A stretch of 64,000 bases of DNA from contig NZ_CP151726.1 in assembly GCF_038443385.1 (NCBI RefSeq), positions 2,976,001 to 3,040,000 on the forward strand, written 5' to 3'. The position numbers and the translations under genes are program-made. Origin of the DNA: Stieleria varia (GTDB lineage: Bacteria > Planctomycetota > Planctomycetia > Pirellulales > Pirellulaceae). Below are positions 1 to 9,248 of the stretch, one piece after another (position 1 is the stretch's first letter; every line of letters begins with the position of its first letter). The notes beneath the pieces are model-generated. The model had not been told where the DNA came from. It ran no database searches and was given only the letters and a program-made list of their open reading frames with translations.

Positions 1-1
1 C

Positions 2-700
2 TTTCGGTTAACACGTACCTCCCACGATGTTCCCACTCAGTCCATGCTGTTTGACGGCGAGGACGACTACGCAGAAATTCTCGACGTCGGATTTCGACCC
101 GGCAGACCGGTCACGATCGAAGCCTGGTTGCTACCGATGGATACTCGCAAATCGATTGCGGTCTCGTACCAACCGCTGTCGATCGGAACAACGGCGGCGA
201 TGGACGGCCTCCGTATCCAGATCGACATCCCATTGGGCAACGACGGCACGTACATGTTGGATAGTCGCACCGTGGTTCCGATCAACCAGTGGGTTCACGT
301 GGCCGTGACGTACGACACTCAGAATGTCCGACTGTTCATCAATGGCAGGGAATCGGGCTACGACGTTTCGACTTATTGGTACGATGAGACCACAGACGAA
401 GACTACACGGAGACGGCGCTTCGCTTGCCTCGTCCCTTCCATCTGATCGACGTATGGCCGGGCGCTAAGGTGGCCTTGGGTGCGAACAACCCTGGGCAGT
501 TTCCCTTCCACGGTCGAATCGCCGACGTTCGCCTCTCACGCTCGGTCTTCTATGAAGGAACATTCACGCCGCTGCCACGATTGGCGGTGGCGGCCGATAC
601 GCAGCTCCTGCTGCACCTCTCAGACGACGAATCGGAAATCCGCGACGAAACCGATCAATACACTCTGAGTGTCACGCGAGGCGACGTTCAGCTCCCGTAG
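2..700 (+). CDS. LamG/concanavalin-A-like domain protein, 3' part only
   Basis: The reading frame is open to the left window edge, so the real start lies outside and only the C-terminal part is visible. The visible part begins with a typical LamG/laminin-G-like strand (MLFDGEDDYAEI) and continues through the pattern of this fold: an EAW strand, a segment ending in WVHVAVTYD followed by a strand reading LFINGRESG, and a final FHGRIADVRLSRSVF strand. The family folds as a beta-sandwich and usually binds sugars or proteins outside the cell. No catalytic residues are visible. The last ~45 residues form a short tail rather than a sorting domain. Its partner genes are outside the window, so its role cannot be set. 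Confidence 0.72.
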   Translation, partial: FRLTRTSHDVPTQSMLFDGEDDYAEILDVGFRPGRPVTIEAWLLPMDTRKSIAVSYQPLSIGTTAAMDGLRIQIDIPLGNDGTYMLDSRTVVPINQWVHVAVTYDTQNVRLFINGRESGYDVSTYWYDETTDEDYTETALRLPRPFHLIDVWPGAKVALGANNPGQFPFHGRIADVRLSRSVFYEGTFTPLPRLAVAADTQLLLHLSDDESEIRDETDQYTLSVTRGDVQLP

Positions 701-864
701 GTCATGCTCTGCATGACGCAATCCGCTCCACACAAGCGATAGCGCCAGCCAAGAGCAAATGGTGCCCGCGTGACGCGACGATGTGACCTTCCTTGTTGGC
801 AAGCCGTATTTTGTCATGCACAGCATGACCTACGGTTAAGAACGTCATGCAGAGCATGACCTAC
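697..864. repeat. Three copies of a 21-bp palindromic repeat in the spacer before argJ's 3' end
   Basis: The spacer between the LamG gene and argJ holds GTAGGTCATGCTCTGCATGAC at 697-717 and two copies in the opposite orientation at 813-833 and 844-864 (consensus GTCATGCasAGCATGACCTAC). Each copy is itself a hairpin. The last copy overlaps the argJ stop codon on the minus strand. It resembles an intergenic dispersed repeat; the opposed copies could pair into a longer stem and stop converging transcripts. Confidence 0.75.
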
Positions 865-2057
865 GTGGTGTACTCTGAATTGAAGGTGACGTAGGTGGTG
901 GTCAGGTCGCTTGCCCAGTGGACTCCTGCGCCGCTGCCTGATCCGACGATCAGCTCCACCAATACTTCCGGCGATTGAGACATCGTTTTGCTCAAAGACG
1001 CCGCGTCGTAGGGTAGCGGGCGTCCGTTTTCGTAAATCAATACGCCGCAAAGTGTCAAACATGTCTTCGTCGGCTCGATCGGTGGTCCCGCGTAGCCGAC
1101 CGCGGAAACGATTCGTCCCCAGTTGGGGTCCGCGCCCGTGATCGCGGTCTTGACCAGTGGGCTTGCGCCGACGGTGCGTGCGATGAGTTCGGCATCACGG
1201 TCGCATTGGGCGCCGCTGACACAGATCTTCATCCAGTGCGTGGCACCTTCGCCATCGGCAACCAGTTCGCGAGCGATCTCGACGCACAGTTCGTTGAGGC
1301 AATTAGCGAACGTGGTTTCATCTTTGCCGGACAACAACTCACCGACTTGTCCACTGGCTAGCAGCAGCAGGGTGTCGTTGGTGCTGGCATGCCCGTCGAC
1401 GCTGACTCGGTTGTAGCTGCCGTCGGCGGCTTGTTTCAGCAACCGCGTTGCTTGCTCCGGCGTCAGCTTGGCGTCCGTCGTCACCACCGACAGCATCGTG
1501 GCCATATTGGGAGCGATCATTCCGGCGCCCTTGGCCATCGCCGTGATCGTGATCGTTTGGTCGGCAATCTGCAACTGACGCGAACACGTCTTTCGGCTTT
1601 TGTCGGTGGTCATGATCGCTTGTGCGGCAGAGACAAACGCATCCACGCCGGTGTCGAGTTTTTGCAGCACGTCGTCGATGCCGGAACGGACTTTCTCCAT
1701 CGGCAGCAAGTTTCCGATCACGCCGGTGCTCATCACCAGCACGTCCGACGCGTCGCATCCCAAAGCGTCGGCGACACGTTGGCACATTTCGGCCGTGTCC
1801 GCGTCTCCTTGTTCGCCGGTGCACGCGTTGGCGTTGCCGCTGTTGGCGATCACGGCGCGAACGGACTGGGAGGGTGTGTTGCGTCGGCACCAGACGACCG
1901 GGGCGGCGACGATCTGGTTGGTGGTGTAGACTCCGGCGGCGACCAGTGGCTGGTCTCCGACGATGAGCGAAATGTCGGGTTTACCACTTTTCTTGATCCC
2001 GGCGATGACGCCACCGAATCGGAATCCATTGGGAACGCAAAGAGGCTTGTCTGTCAT
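861..2057 (-). CDS. argJ: Glutamate N-acetyltransferase / amino-acid N-acetyltransferase ArgJ
   Basis: ArgJ moves the acetyl group of N-acetylornithine to glutamate and, in bifunctional forms, also makes N-acetylglutamate from acetyl-CoA, closing the acetyl cycle of arginine synthesis in the cytoplasm. The protein is 398 residues, the usual length. The self-cleavage site is plain: KGAGMIAPNMATML, with the nucleophilic Thr near residue 187 that would start the beta chain. ANSGNANACTG (about 71-81) and STGVIG (about 110-115) are also typical. I chose the ATG at 2057; an in-frame GTG at 2087 would add ten unconserved residues. No other arginine gene is next to it, so it seems to stand alone. It is divergent from the ABC exporter, with a 222-bp shared upstream region. 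Confidence 0.95.
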   Translation of the reverse strand: MTDKPLCVPNGFRFGGVIAGIKKSGKPDISLIVGDQPLVAAGVYTTNQIVAAPVVWCRRNTPSQSVRAVIANSGNANACTGEQGDADTAEMCQRVADALGCDASDVLVMSTGVIGNLLPMEKVRSGIDDVLQKLDTGVDAFVSAAQAIMTTDKSRKTCSRQLQIADQTITITAMAKGAGMIAPNMATMLSVVTTDAKLTPEQATRLLKQAADGSYNRVSVDGHASTNDTLLLLASGQVGELLSGKDETTFANCLNELCVEIARELVADGEGATHWMKICVSGAQCDRDAELIARTVGASPLVKTAITGADPNWGRIVSAVGYAGPPIEPTKTCLTLCGVLIYENGRPLPYDAASLSKTMSQSPEVLVELIVGSGSGAGVHWASDLTTTYVTFNSEYTT

Positions 2058-2279
2058 CGTTTTTCGGGGTTTTCTCTGTGAAATCACTGCGGTCTACTGG
2101 GGGCGTTCCCAGGGCGTCGCGGTCCCGCACTGGGGGTGATCGACGCTGGTGTTGCCTGATGCGGCATCATCGCTGATTGACGCTACGGCACAATAGAGCA
2201 AACTTTGCCAAACAAGTTCACTACTCATTCATCCGACGTTCCTCATTTAACGCCCTCGGCCGGAAATTTGTCCTCCTCG

Positions 2280-3308
2280 ATGCCCGCTGCCGTAGCCGAA
2301 GAACTGTCCGAATCGTCGATCCCTGTTGCCAGGCCGGTCGTGCAGGTCGACCGTTTGTCCAAACGGTACGGCGAATTCTATGCGTTGCGAGAATGCACGC
2401 TGGCGGTCCAACCGGGTGATGTGTTCGGTTTGTTGGGACCGAACGGTGCGGGCAAGACGACTTTGATCCGTTCGCTGTTGGGACACCTGCGGCCGACGTC
2501 GGGCAGCGCGACGGTCGACGGTTGTGACCCGCAAGTCGACGCGGTGGCGTTGCGGCGCAAAGTTTCTTACTTGCCAGGCGATGCTCGTTTGCCGAGACAC
2601 CTGCGGGGCGATGCCGTGTTGAGTTTCTTTGCCGAACTGCACCCCGAAGGCGATCTGCGGCGAAGTCGCGAGGTGGCCGAGCGTTTGGAGTTGGACTTGC
2701 GAGTCCGCGTGGCGATGATGTCGACCGGGATGCGACAGAAGCTGGCGTTGGCGGTCGTGCTGGGTCCGATGACGCCGTTGTTGATTTTGGACGAACCCAC
2801 CGCGAACTTGGACCCGACGGTGAGGGCGGCGGTACTGGATTTGGTGATGGAAGCACACGCGGCGGGACGAACGGTGATGTTCTCGTCTCATGTGTTGAGC
2901 GAGATCGAGGACACCTGCAATCGCGTCGTGTTCTTGCGTCGTGGTTTGCTGGTGCGAGAGCTGCAAATGCGAGACCTGTTTCAACGTCATCGAATCAGCG
3001 CGGCCCTGTCGAGCGGACGAACCGTCCAAAGTATTGAGATTCCCGAAGCGTTTGCCGATTGCGTCACCGTGACGTCGCTGCGAGATTCCAAGGACAGCGA
3101 TTCCAAGGACAGCGATTCCAAGGGCAGCGAGTCCGAGGGCAGCGAGTCTCGGGTACGAATCGACACGTCGGGTGATCTGTCGCCGATGTTGCGTTGGATC
3201 AGCGAGTTGGGGTTGAAAGAAATTCGCATCGAGCCGCTCGGGTTACGCGCGGTTTACAACGATGTTCATCGCGGGACGGACGCCCAGTCGGAGATGCCAA
3301 CGCGATGA
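2280..3308 (+). CDS. ABC transporter ATP-binding protein (ABC-2 exporter type)
   Basis: This is the nucleotide-binding subunit of an exporter. Walker A is GPNGAGKT, the signature region is STGMRQKLALA, where LSGGQ is replaced by STGMR as is common in NatA-like ATPases, and Walker B is LLILDEPTANLD followed by a switch His in SSHVLSE. The C-terminal extension contains a Ser/Asp/Lys/Glu-rich linker made by a 15-bp tandem repeat (3084-3143) before a last folded segment. The start is set at ATG 2280; a TTG at 2205 would add 25 unlike residues. The stop overlaps the start of the permease by four bases (ATGA), so the two are translationally coupled. The substrate is not indicated by the sequence. 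Confidence 0.9.
   Translation: MPAAVAEELSESSIPVARPVVQVDRLSKRYGEFYALRECTLAVQPGDVFGLLGPNGAGKTTLIRSLLGHLRPTSGSATVDGCDPQVDAVALRRKVSYLPGDARLPRHLRGDAVLSFFAELHPEGDLRRSREVAERLELDLRVRVAMMSTGMRQKLALAVVLGPMTPLLILDEPTANLDPTVRAAVLDLVMEAHAAGRTVMFSSHVLSEIEDTCNRVVFLRRGLLVRELQMRDLFQRHRISAALSSGRTVQSIEIPEAFADCVTVTSLRDSKDSDSKDSDSKGSESEGSESRVRIDTSGDLSPMLRWISELGLKEIRIEPLGLRAVYNDVHRGTDAQSEMPTR
3084..3143 (+). repeat. 15-bp in-frame tandem repeat in the ABC ATPase gene
   Basis: Four consecutive 15-bp units with consensus GATTCCAAGGACAGC encode DSKDS, DSKDS, DSKGS and ESEGS. The first two are identical and the rest diverge. Because the period is a multiple of three, copy-number change would alter linker length without breaking the frame. 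Confidence 0.9.
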
Positions 3309-4267
3309 ATCGTGTTTTGATCCGGAATTACATCAAGCAATCGCTGTTGTTGTTCGCGTCATGTGCGTTCGCCTTGTTCGCGTTCGCTTGGGTGCGTGTC
3401 TGGGTGGTCAGTCTGTTGGACATGTCCCAGTTCCAAACGATCCTGGAGCAGTTTCGCGATTTCGAAAAGTACGCTCCGATCGACTTTGACTCGCTGTTCA
3501 CCTATCCGGGGCGAGTGGGCATGACCTTTGACGAGCCCATCGTCATTTTTTGCGTGGTGATCTGGTGCATCGCGCGGGGCAGTGACGTGGTCAGTGGCGA
3601 GTTGGGACGCGGCACGTTGGAGATGACGTTGTCGCAGCCGATCAGCCGAAAGCAGTTATTGCTCAGTCACGCGGTGGTCACCGTTGGCGGGTTGGCATTG
3701 CTGTGTCTGTTGGTTTGGGCGGGCATCGGTGTGGGGATCGCAGTAACGACGGTCAAAGAAACCGTTTCGCCGCCGAGCATTCATATCCCGTTCTTGGAGA
3801 TCGATGTTCCGATGCAATTCGGGGAGCCGATTCGAGAGGAAGTGCCACTTGCTCAGCGAGTGGAGGCGTCGACCTTCGCCGCGTCAACCTTCAGCTTGTT
3901 TGCGTTCGGTTTCTTTGTGCTCGGCTTGGCGACTCTTTTCAGCAGCATGGACCGATATCGATGGCGAACGGTCGGACTGGTGGTCGGAATTTACGTGTTG
4001 CAAATCGTGATGTTTGGGTTGGGCAAAGCGACCGAGTCGTTGAGTTGGCTGAAATCGATGACGTTCTTTGACTGCTATCGGCCGCAGAAAATGGTCTCGT
4101 TGGTTGCCAAAGAAGGGTTGGCCGGTCCGTGGAGTTTGACCAAGGCGATGCCCGAGTCTTGGTTTCCGCCATTGGTGTATCCGCTGATTTTGTTGACGCT
4201 GGGGACCATTTTTTATGTGATCGCGTTGCGTGTGTTTGATCGACGCGATTTACCGGCGCCCCTGTGA
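3305..4267 (+). CDS. ABC-2 type transporter permease
   Basis: This 320-residue membrane protein is the partner of the preceding ATPase; its ATG lies inside that gene's stop (ATGA overlap). Hydrophobic segments are visible near residues 10-35, 80-95, 125-150, 200-225, 235-255 and 290-310, giving about six membrane passes as in ABC-2/NatB-like permeases. The cytoplasmic stretch SGELGRGTLEMTLSQPISR between passes is highly typical of this family (a VSxExxxGTLExLLSxPxSR pattern). A long extracytoplasmic loop lies around residues 155-200. The substrate is unknown; the family includes exporters of drugs, lipids and Na+. Confidence 0.88.
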   Translation: MNRVLIRNYIKQSLLLFASCAFALFAFAWVRVWVVSLLDMSQFQTILEQFRDFEKYAPIDFDSLFTYPGRVGMTFDEPIVIFCVVIWCIARGSDVVSGELGRGTLEMTLSQPISRKQLLLSHAVVTVGGLALLCLLVWAGIGVGIAVTTVKETVSPPSIHIPFLEIDVPMQFGEPIREEVPLAQRVEASTFAASTFSLFAFGFFVLGLATLFSSMDRYRWRTVGLVVGIYVLQIVMFGLGKATESLSWLKSMTFFDCYRPQKMVSLVAKEGLAGPWSLTKAMPESWFPPLVYPLILLTLGTIFYVIALRVFDRRDLPAPL

Positions 4268-4587
4268 TTGTGGCGAAGGGAGAAGCCGCGATTTTCACGT
4301 AGACGCGTCTCTCCGAGATGCGAAGAGATCCCGATAGGGATCGCAGAAGGTAGCCACGGGTCGCCGAAGGCGCCCCCGTGGTTGATTGCGACCACGATGA
4401 TTCGACCCCGAAGGGTGTCGCAGTCTCTGCGGCATCCAGGGTGCGACCACCTTCGGGGTCGGTTCTCGCTTGCCAACATCCACCGGCGGTGATCGCTGCG
4501 CTCTACCGCCGGCTACCATCTGTGACCACTTTCGTGGTCTAGTGACGCCGCGTTTTCAGGGTGGTCCGTTTGGATTACGCTGCTGCG
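4268..4587. repeat. Spacer filled with palindromic repeat fragments
   Basis: No gene is seen here. The spacer holds a chain of hairpin-forming fragments: one around 4318-4350, an inverted pair around 4401-4460 (GACCCCGAAGG / CCTTCGGGGTC), and a segment at 4483-4540 with CCGGCGG and CCGCCGG arms. The 4483-4540 segment recurs with about 85% identity at 55041-55099, and the stretch starting CACGTAGACGCGTCTCT near 4298 has relatives near 44971 and 54597. These are dispersed intergenic repeats. Confidence 0.7.
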
Positions 4588-5697
4588 ATGCCGCCGCCAC
4601 GAAAACAGTTGATTCGGATTGCCAAGATCGTCATCGCGATCATGGTGACGATCGGACTTGTTTGGTCAGGCCACAAGGCAGTCATTCAGTGGAACGAGCA
4701 GACCACACAACTTCGCACGCAGGTCGCTGAGTTGACTCGGGCGGCGGAGTCGGCGGATGGGATGGAGGCGGCCGAAGCGATCTTGGCACAGCGAGATGCG
4801 GTGTTAGCCGGGATACCGACGTTGGCAAACGTGAATTGGTCGCGTCTGGCGATCGCCTCGTTGCTCTACGGACTGGGGATCATGGCCAACGGTTTGGTGT
4901 TGCGGGAAGCGTTGATGACCTTCGGGCATCGCGTCGGCGTGGTGACGTCTGTGGCCGCCCAGACGCTGGGGCAGGTTGGGAAATATGTTCCTGGCAAAGC
5001 AATGGTGGTGGTGATGCGAGCCGGTGCGTTGCGTGAAGTCGGGGTGCCGGTTGTGCCAGCGTCCATCAGCGTCTTCATGGAGACGTTTCTGATGATGGGC
5101 GTGGGAGCGACGGTGGCGGGTGTTTTGGTTCTGTGGCTGCCTGTCCCCACTTGGTTGGTCTGGTCGGCGATCGGATTGGCGGTCGCCGCCTGCATACCTA
5201 CTTTGCCGCCCATTTTGCGTCGCGTGGCGATGCGTGTGATGCCGAACTCGCAGTCGGACGAGGTTTCGGACGGTTCAGACGGATCTGCCTTTGACGAGTT
5301 GTCGAGGATCGCTCCCACCAACGCAACGCGATTCTTGGTGATCGGTTGGCTATGGACCTTGGTTTCGTGGGCGGGGATCGGCGGCGCGTTCATGTTGACC
5401 ATTTCCGCGATTCCCAGTACCGCAGAACAACCGGCGTGGCCCTTGTTGGCTGCTGCGTCGACCGCAGCGATCGCGTTGGCCATGGTGATCGGATTCGTCT
5501 CGCTGCTGCCCGGCGGGGCGGGGATTCGCGAGCTCGTTTTGACGACCTTGCTCTCTCCAGTGGTCGGTCCTGCATCGGCTTTACTGTCCGCGATCGCGGC
5601 GCGGATCATGTCGATTGTGGTCGAAGTCCTGTTGGCGGGACTCGCGTGGTGGGTGTTGCGAAAACCAGACGCATCGAAATCGTCCCCGTTGGATTGA
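4588..5697 (+). CDS. Lysylphosphatidylglycerol-synthase-type transmembrane protein (UPF0104/AglD family)
   Basis: This 369-residue integral membrane protein has the two best motifs of the LPG-synthase transmembrane family: GQVGKYVPGK about residues 130-139 and LPGGAGIRE late in the protein. A first membrane helix (about 10-30) is followed by a coiled-coil-like stretch rich in Gln/Glu/Ala (about 40-75), then six or seven more helices. Members are flippases or accessory parts of lipid and glycan modification; there is no aminoacyl-transfer domain here, so lysyl transfer itself is not implied. ATG 4588 is preferred over the in-frame GTG 4561. It follows the ABC genes after a 320-bp repeat-filled gap and is probably a separate transcript. 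Confidence 0.8.
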   Translation: MPPPRKQLIRIAKIVIAIMVTIGLVWSGHKAVIQWNEQTTQLRTQVAELTRAAESADGMEAAEAILAQRDAVLAGIPTLANVNWSRLAIASLLYGLGIMANGLVLREALMTFGHRVGVVTSVAAQTLGQVGKYVPGKAMVVVMRAGALREVGVPVVPASISVFMETFLMMGVGATVAGVLVLWLPVPTWLVWSAIGLAVAACIPTLPPILRRVAMRVMPNSQSDEVSDGSDGSAFDELSRIAPTNATRFLVIGWLWTLVSWAGIGGAFMLTISAIPSTAEQPAWPLLAAASTAAIALAMVIGFVSLLPGGAGIRELVLTTLLSPVVGPASALLSAIAARIMSIVVEVLLAGLAWWVLRKPDASKSSPLD

Positions 5698-5859
5698 AAT
5701 CGCCCGGCGAGGTGTGGTGGTTTATGAAGTCTTGCAGAGCCGATGAATGGGGCTTTCTGGTTGCGTGACCACTTCTCTGTGGTTGTCAGGATCGCTATCG
5801 TTCCAAAGAATAGATACTGCACACCAGCACTTTGACTCTCACTAGGAGCCTGACGTCTC

Positions 5860-6483
5860 ATGCCTTACTCACTCCCCGAACTCCCCTACGCCTACGACGC
5901 GTTGGAGCCACATATCGATGCTCGGACGATGGAAATCCACCATACCAAGCACCATAATGCCTACATCACCAAGGTCAATGCAGCGATCGAAGGCACCGAT
6001 CTGGATGGCAAATCGATCGAAGACCTCGTGGCCGATCTGGCTTCGGTGCCCGCAGACAAACGCGGCGCGGTACGAAACAACGGCGGCGGTCACGCCAATC
6101 ACTCTTTGTTCTGGAGTGTGATGGGACCGGGCAAGGGTGGCAGCCCCAGCGGCGATTTGGCCGCAGCGATTGATGCGGCGTTTGGCAGTTTTGACGCGAT
6201 GAAGGAAAAGTTTGGCGACGCCGCTGCGACGCGTTTCGGCAGCGGTTGGGCTTGGCTGGTCCTCGACAACGACGGGCTGAAGATCGGTAGCACGGCCAAT
6301 CAGGACAGCCCCCTGATGGGCGCGGAAGTCGCCGGGATCGGCGGTACTCCGATTCTGGGCTTGGACGTGTGGGAGCACGCTTATTACCTGAAATATCAGA
6401 ACTTGCGTCCGTCGTACATCGAAGCGTTCTGGAACGTCGTCGATTGGGACGCCGTCGCGGCTCGTTACGCAGCGGCCAAGTAG
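5860..6483 (+). CDS. sodA: Superoxide dismutase, Mn type by sequence
   Basis: It converts superoxide to hydrogen peroxide and oxygen. The 207-residue protein has the full Fe/Mn-SOD layout and ends in the typical [20 protein letters not shown] block. Metal ligands are readable as His27, His81, Asp169 and His173. The second-sphere Gln sits in [11 protein letters not shown] (Gln148), the position used by Mn enzymes, and the [11 protein letters not shown] block also agrees with a Mn form. No signal peptide is present, so it acts in the cytoplasm. AGGAG at 5844-5848 lies 11 bases before the ATG. The gene stands alone and ends in a strong terminator. Confidence 0.95.
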   Translation: MPYSLPELPYAYDALEPHIDARTMEIHHTKHHNAYITKVNAAIEGTDLDGKSIEDLVADLASVPADKRGAVRNNGGGHANHSLFWSVMGPGKGGSPSGDLAAAIDAAFGSFDAMKEKFGDAAATRFGSGWAWLVLDNDGLKIGSTANQDSPLMGAEVAGIGGTPILGLDVWEHAYYLKYQNLRPSYIEAFWNVVDWDAVAARYAAAK

Positions 6484-6507
6484 TCTTGGCGCGCGGTTAG
6501 ACGTATG

Positions 6508-6538
6508 AAAAGCGGCCTCATGGGAGGCCGCTTTTTTT
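6508..6538 (+). terminator. Rho-independent terminator after sodA
   Basis: A perfect stem GCGGCCTC/GAGGCCGC (6512-6519 and 6524-6531) with a four-base loop is flanked by an A-run and a run of seven T. It lies 25 bases after the sodA stop codon. Confidence 0.92.
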
Positions 6539-6594
6539 GTGGGGCAGGTTTGTAACCTGCCACATCGAATATGGCAGGTTGCAAACCTGCCCCA
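6539..6594. repeat. Nested inverted repeat between sodA and the next gene
   Basis: GTGGGGCAGGTTT at 6539 pairs with AAACCTGCCCCAC ending at 6594, and each arm also folds on itself (GCAGGTTTGTAACCTGC). The form is that of a mobile intergenic palindrome. It separates two converging genes. Confidence 0.8.
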
Positions 6595-6607
6595 CCTAGT
6601 TGCCCCA

Positions 6608-8821
6608 CTATTCGCTCGGGGCGACCATTTCGAATAGGGTCTGCTCGATGGGGGCGTTGCCTGCGGCGTCCTCCGGCCACAACACGGTGACGTTCAGACG
6701 CAAGCGGACGTCTCGTTCGACACGTTCCATCAGGGCGCGTAATTCTTGCAGTCGTTGCGCGAAGATTTGCGTTTTTTCATACGCGCTATCGATCGGATCT
6801 CGACGCACCCGCAACACCCGGCGTTCTGCGTTGGTGGCGTTGTCGTACGCAGCATCCATTTGTGTTCTCTGGTTCGTCAGGGATTGCAACGCGACCGTGA
6901 CTTGGTCCGCCATTTGATTCAGCAGGGGACGTGAGAGCAACTGCCAAGGCATGGACGAATCCAGTCGGCAACCCAAGCGAATCCGACACGAAAGTTTCCG
7001 CGAGCAACGCAAGTCCATCTGGACTGCCAACGCGATCGTTTCACCATCCGTTGGAGTGAAAACAAGGAAACCTGAGGTGCGTTGCGGCGCGTCAGGCTCA
7101 TGCGTCTTGATCCATGCGTATTCAATTTCCTCAGGTGTGTCGACATCGATGGCTAAACGTGAAACGCGGGGTGGCAAGGAGGCGTGCAGATCCCAAGTCG
7201 GATGCGTATTGGGGGTTTCGAAAAGGATCTGCAACGGTTTTGCTTGAACGGTCGGGCGTAGATAGCTTGAACCGGCATCGCCAAAGTCGACTCGGCCGTG
7301 AGGCAGATAACCGGATGAGGAGGTTGTGATCGCCTCAGGGGCCCAGCGAAACTCCACCACGTCGTCGGGAGTCTTGGTGAACTCACCCACGGGAATGTTT
7401 TGGCGTGAATCCATGATCCTGATCTTTCCGTCGACTTGATCCAGAGCGAGCGGTATCTCAAACGGAAATGAGAGGCCCGTGGGCAGTGAATTGGCATTGC
7501 CCAGTTGAATCACGTTCTGCACATCATCTCTTGGCGGCAATAGAACCGACTGTGTGATCAAATCCGTGGTCACTTGCGGCTGCTCTGGCGGCAGAACGTC
7601 GTCCACGGCGTCCAATCGCTTGCCATCCAACTTGGGCGGCTCGGCGACATCCTCCAAGAGGGAGTCGACCATCGATTCGGGCTCGGACGGTGTATCGTTT
7701 TTTTCATTGGCCGTCGCATCGGGCTGAGCGTGATCCTGAGCGGGCACGGTCATTGCCAATGGATTGCTCACCGAGATCCTGTCGTCCTGCGTCTCGATCA
7801 ATTCATCTTTGAGCGATTGACCTGGACCATCGAGTTCCGGCTGCAACATTTGCAGGTCCGCTGGCTCGCTAGGCTGCGGTGACGCGCTGCTCGCTTCGGC
7901 GTCCAATTCATTGCGGGCAATGGATTGCCGAGGAGAGACGGTTTGTTCCGGCAATTGGACGGTAGCGTTCCGCGATTCGTTGGATTGTTGGCTATTGATG
8001 ATGATGCCGACGAGAGCTCCGATGGCGAGCAATCCGAAAACAGCATATGCGATGGTGCTGACTTTACTGCTGTTAGCGTTGCTGCCTCGTTCTCTGAGAC
8101 TGGTGCCGGATGCTTCTGCAAGCGGACGACCTTGGCGTTTGGCGATCGCCTCGGCGAACATGGCTGCGGTCTGGCGTTTCTTTTCAACTCGGCTGCTCTC
8201 GCCATATTGAGAGAGACCCGAAGCGAGCGTTTCATCGTCAGGGGTGCCGTCTGAAACTGGCGATCGATAGGGTTCATCGTGGTCGGCGATGAAGTCCAGG
8301 AAACGTTCGATACGATCCAATGACGTCATCGATGGCCGCGATGATTCGCTTTTCTCTGGCGATGCAAGGTTTGCGGAGTCCGGTGCATCGAGCCAGACGA
8401 TGTGACCTGATGAATCGAGGTGCCATCGGCTGGCATCCGGTGGAGGAATCGGTTCTGAGAAATAGAGCTCGTGCGATTGAGCGATCGCGGTGAATTGATC
8501 ACGCCAGTTGTCCAGCACATCCGGCGGAGGCGTCCCAAGCCGGTTGATGATCGCAAGCAGGCTTTCACTGGCAGGTTCCGCTTGCGGTGTTTGCTGAAGT
8601 GGCGAAAACGGTGGCGGCGAAAGTGATTGCTGTGAAGGCGATGGCGGATGCTCTGAAGAAGTGTCTTGCAGCAGCCGGTCTGCAGCCTGCTCGGGGCTGA
8701 TGGCTCCGTCACGGATCTGTTGCAATGTTTCCTGGAGATGGATCTCTAGCGACCGTTGGGCAGTGCTCTTGCTGGTGCTGTTGCCAGAGCTGTCGTCAGA
8801 GGGTTGTCCGTCGTCGTTCAT
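6608..8821 (-). CDS. Unrecognised single-pass membrane protein
   Basis: I do not recognise this 737-residue protein. It has no signal peptide. Residues 1-250 are polar, proline/serine/glutamine-rich and include a predicted helix with ISPEQAADRLLQD (about 41-53). One clear membrane helix (about 255-275, AYAVFGLLAIGALVGIII) is followed by a long acidic, low-complexity stretch (about 280-430). A more ordered C-terminal half then ends in a helical, charge-rich section (about 650-720, ERVERDVRLRLNVTVLW). This suggests a cytoplasmic N-terminal part and an extracytoplasmic C-terminal domain. ATG 8821 is the only convincing start. It is transcribed away from the BBP7 gene. Confidence 0.7.
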   Translation of the reverse strand: MNDDGQPSDDSSGNSTSKSTAQRSLEIHLQETLQQIRDGAISPEQAADRLLQDTSSEHPPSPSQQSLSPPPFSPLQQTPQAEPASESLLAIINRLGTPPPDVLDNWRDQFTAIAQSHELYFSEPIPPPDASRWHLDSSGHIVWLDAPDSANLASPEKSESSRPSMTSLDRIERFLDFIADHDEPYRSPVSDGTPDDETLASGLSQYGESSRVEKKRQTAAMFAEAIAKRQGRPLAEASGTSLRERGSNANSSKVSTIAYAVFGLLAIGALVGIIINSQQSNESRNATVQLPEQTVSPRQSIARNELDAEASSASPQPSEPADLQMLQPELDGPGQSLKDELIETQDDRISVSNPLAMTVPAQDHAQPDATANEKNDTPSEPESMVDSLLEDVAEPPKLDGKRLDAVDDVLPPEQPQVTTDLITQSVLLPPRDDVQNVIQLGNANSLPTGLSFPFEIPLALDQVDGKIRIMDSRQNIPVGEFTKTPDDVVEFRWAPEAITTSSSGYLPHGRVDFGDAGSSYLRPTVQAKPLQILFETPNTHPTWDLHASLPPRVSRLAIDVDTPEEIEYAWIKTHEPDAPQRTSGFLVFTPTDGETIALAVQMDLRCSRKLSCRIRLGCRLDSSMPWQLLSRPLLNQMADQVTVALQSLTNQRTQMDAAYDNATNAERRVLRVRRDPIDSAYEKTQIFAQRLQELRALMERVERDVRLRLNVTVLWPEDAAGNAPIEQTLFEMVAPSE

Positions 8822-9248
8822 CCTGCCGTTTCAAGCAATGTGAAGTTTCACGAATCGTCATGATGGCGGTCAGGGAGCGGTTCGATCAAGCAGACAGATG
8901 AACATCCCTGGAAAATAGGCGAGCTTGGGCCCTAAAAACGGCGGTCAGACGCCACTTGATGGACGGCGAGACCGGGCCGTCAGGGTTTTCCTAGCCGGTT
9001 CTGTCGGAATTATGCAAACGATCGGGGCCGGTTGTGCCGATAAGTCCGCCTGGAGCAGTTGTTCTCGGAGAAACGGTTGTGCGAAAAACGCGGCCGGGTC
9101 GAGCAATGGCGGACTCCATCAGCCATCCATGGGGGGCGGCACCAACGAAATCGACGTTGCCGTCTCCACCCAAATCCATCGACTGGGCCTGAAGCCACTG
9201 GGTTTCAGCCACGACAGCCAGGCGGCACCGGCCGCGGAGACGTTTGTG
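8822..9248. other. Divergent upstream region of the BBP7 and membrane-protein genes
   Basis: This 427-bp spacer should carry both promoters. The BBP7 frame stays open from 8925, but the translated extension is not hydrophobic or domain-like, and the signal peptide only starts beyond 9249. I see no repeat and no confident promoter hexamers. Confidence 0.4.

Noticed and set aside
1389-2081. Long plus-strand frame antisense to argJ
   Set aside because: It is a shadow of the argJ codon pattern; the composition is unlike a real protein and the opposite strand has a clear family match.
5698-5859. Sigma-70 promoter before sodA
   Set aside because: TTGTCA near 5783 has only a weak -10 match (AAGAAT) at 17-base spacing, too poor to annotate.
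8925-9248. 108-residue N-terminal extension of the BBP7 protein
   Set aside because: It would need a TTG start, has no signal or domain, and would bury the signal peptide; GGAG supports the ATG at 9249.
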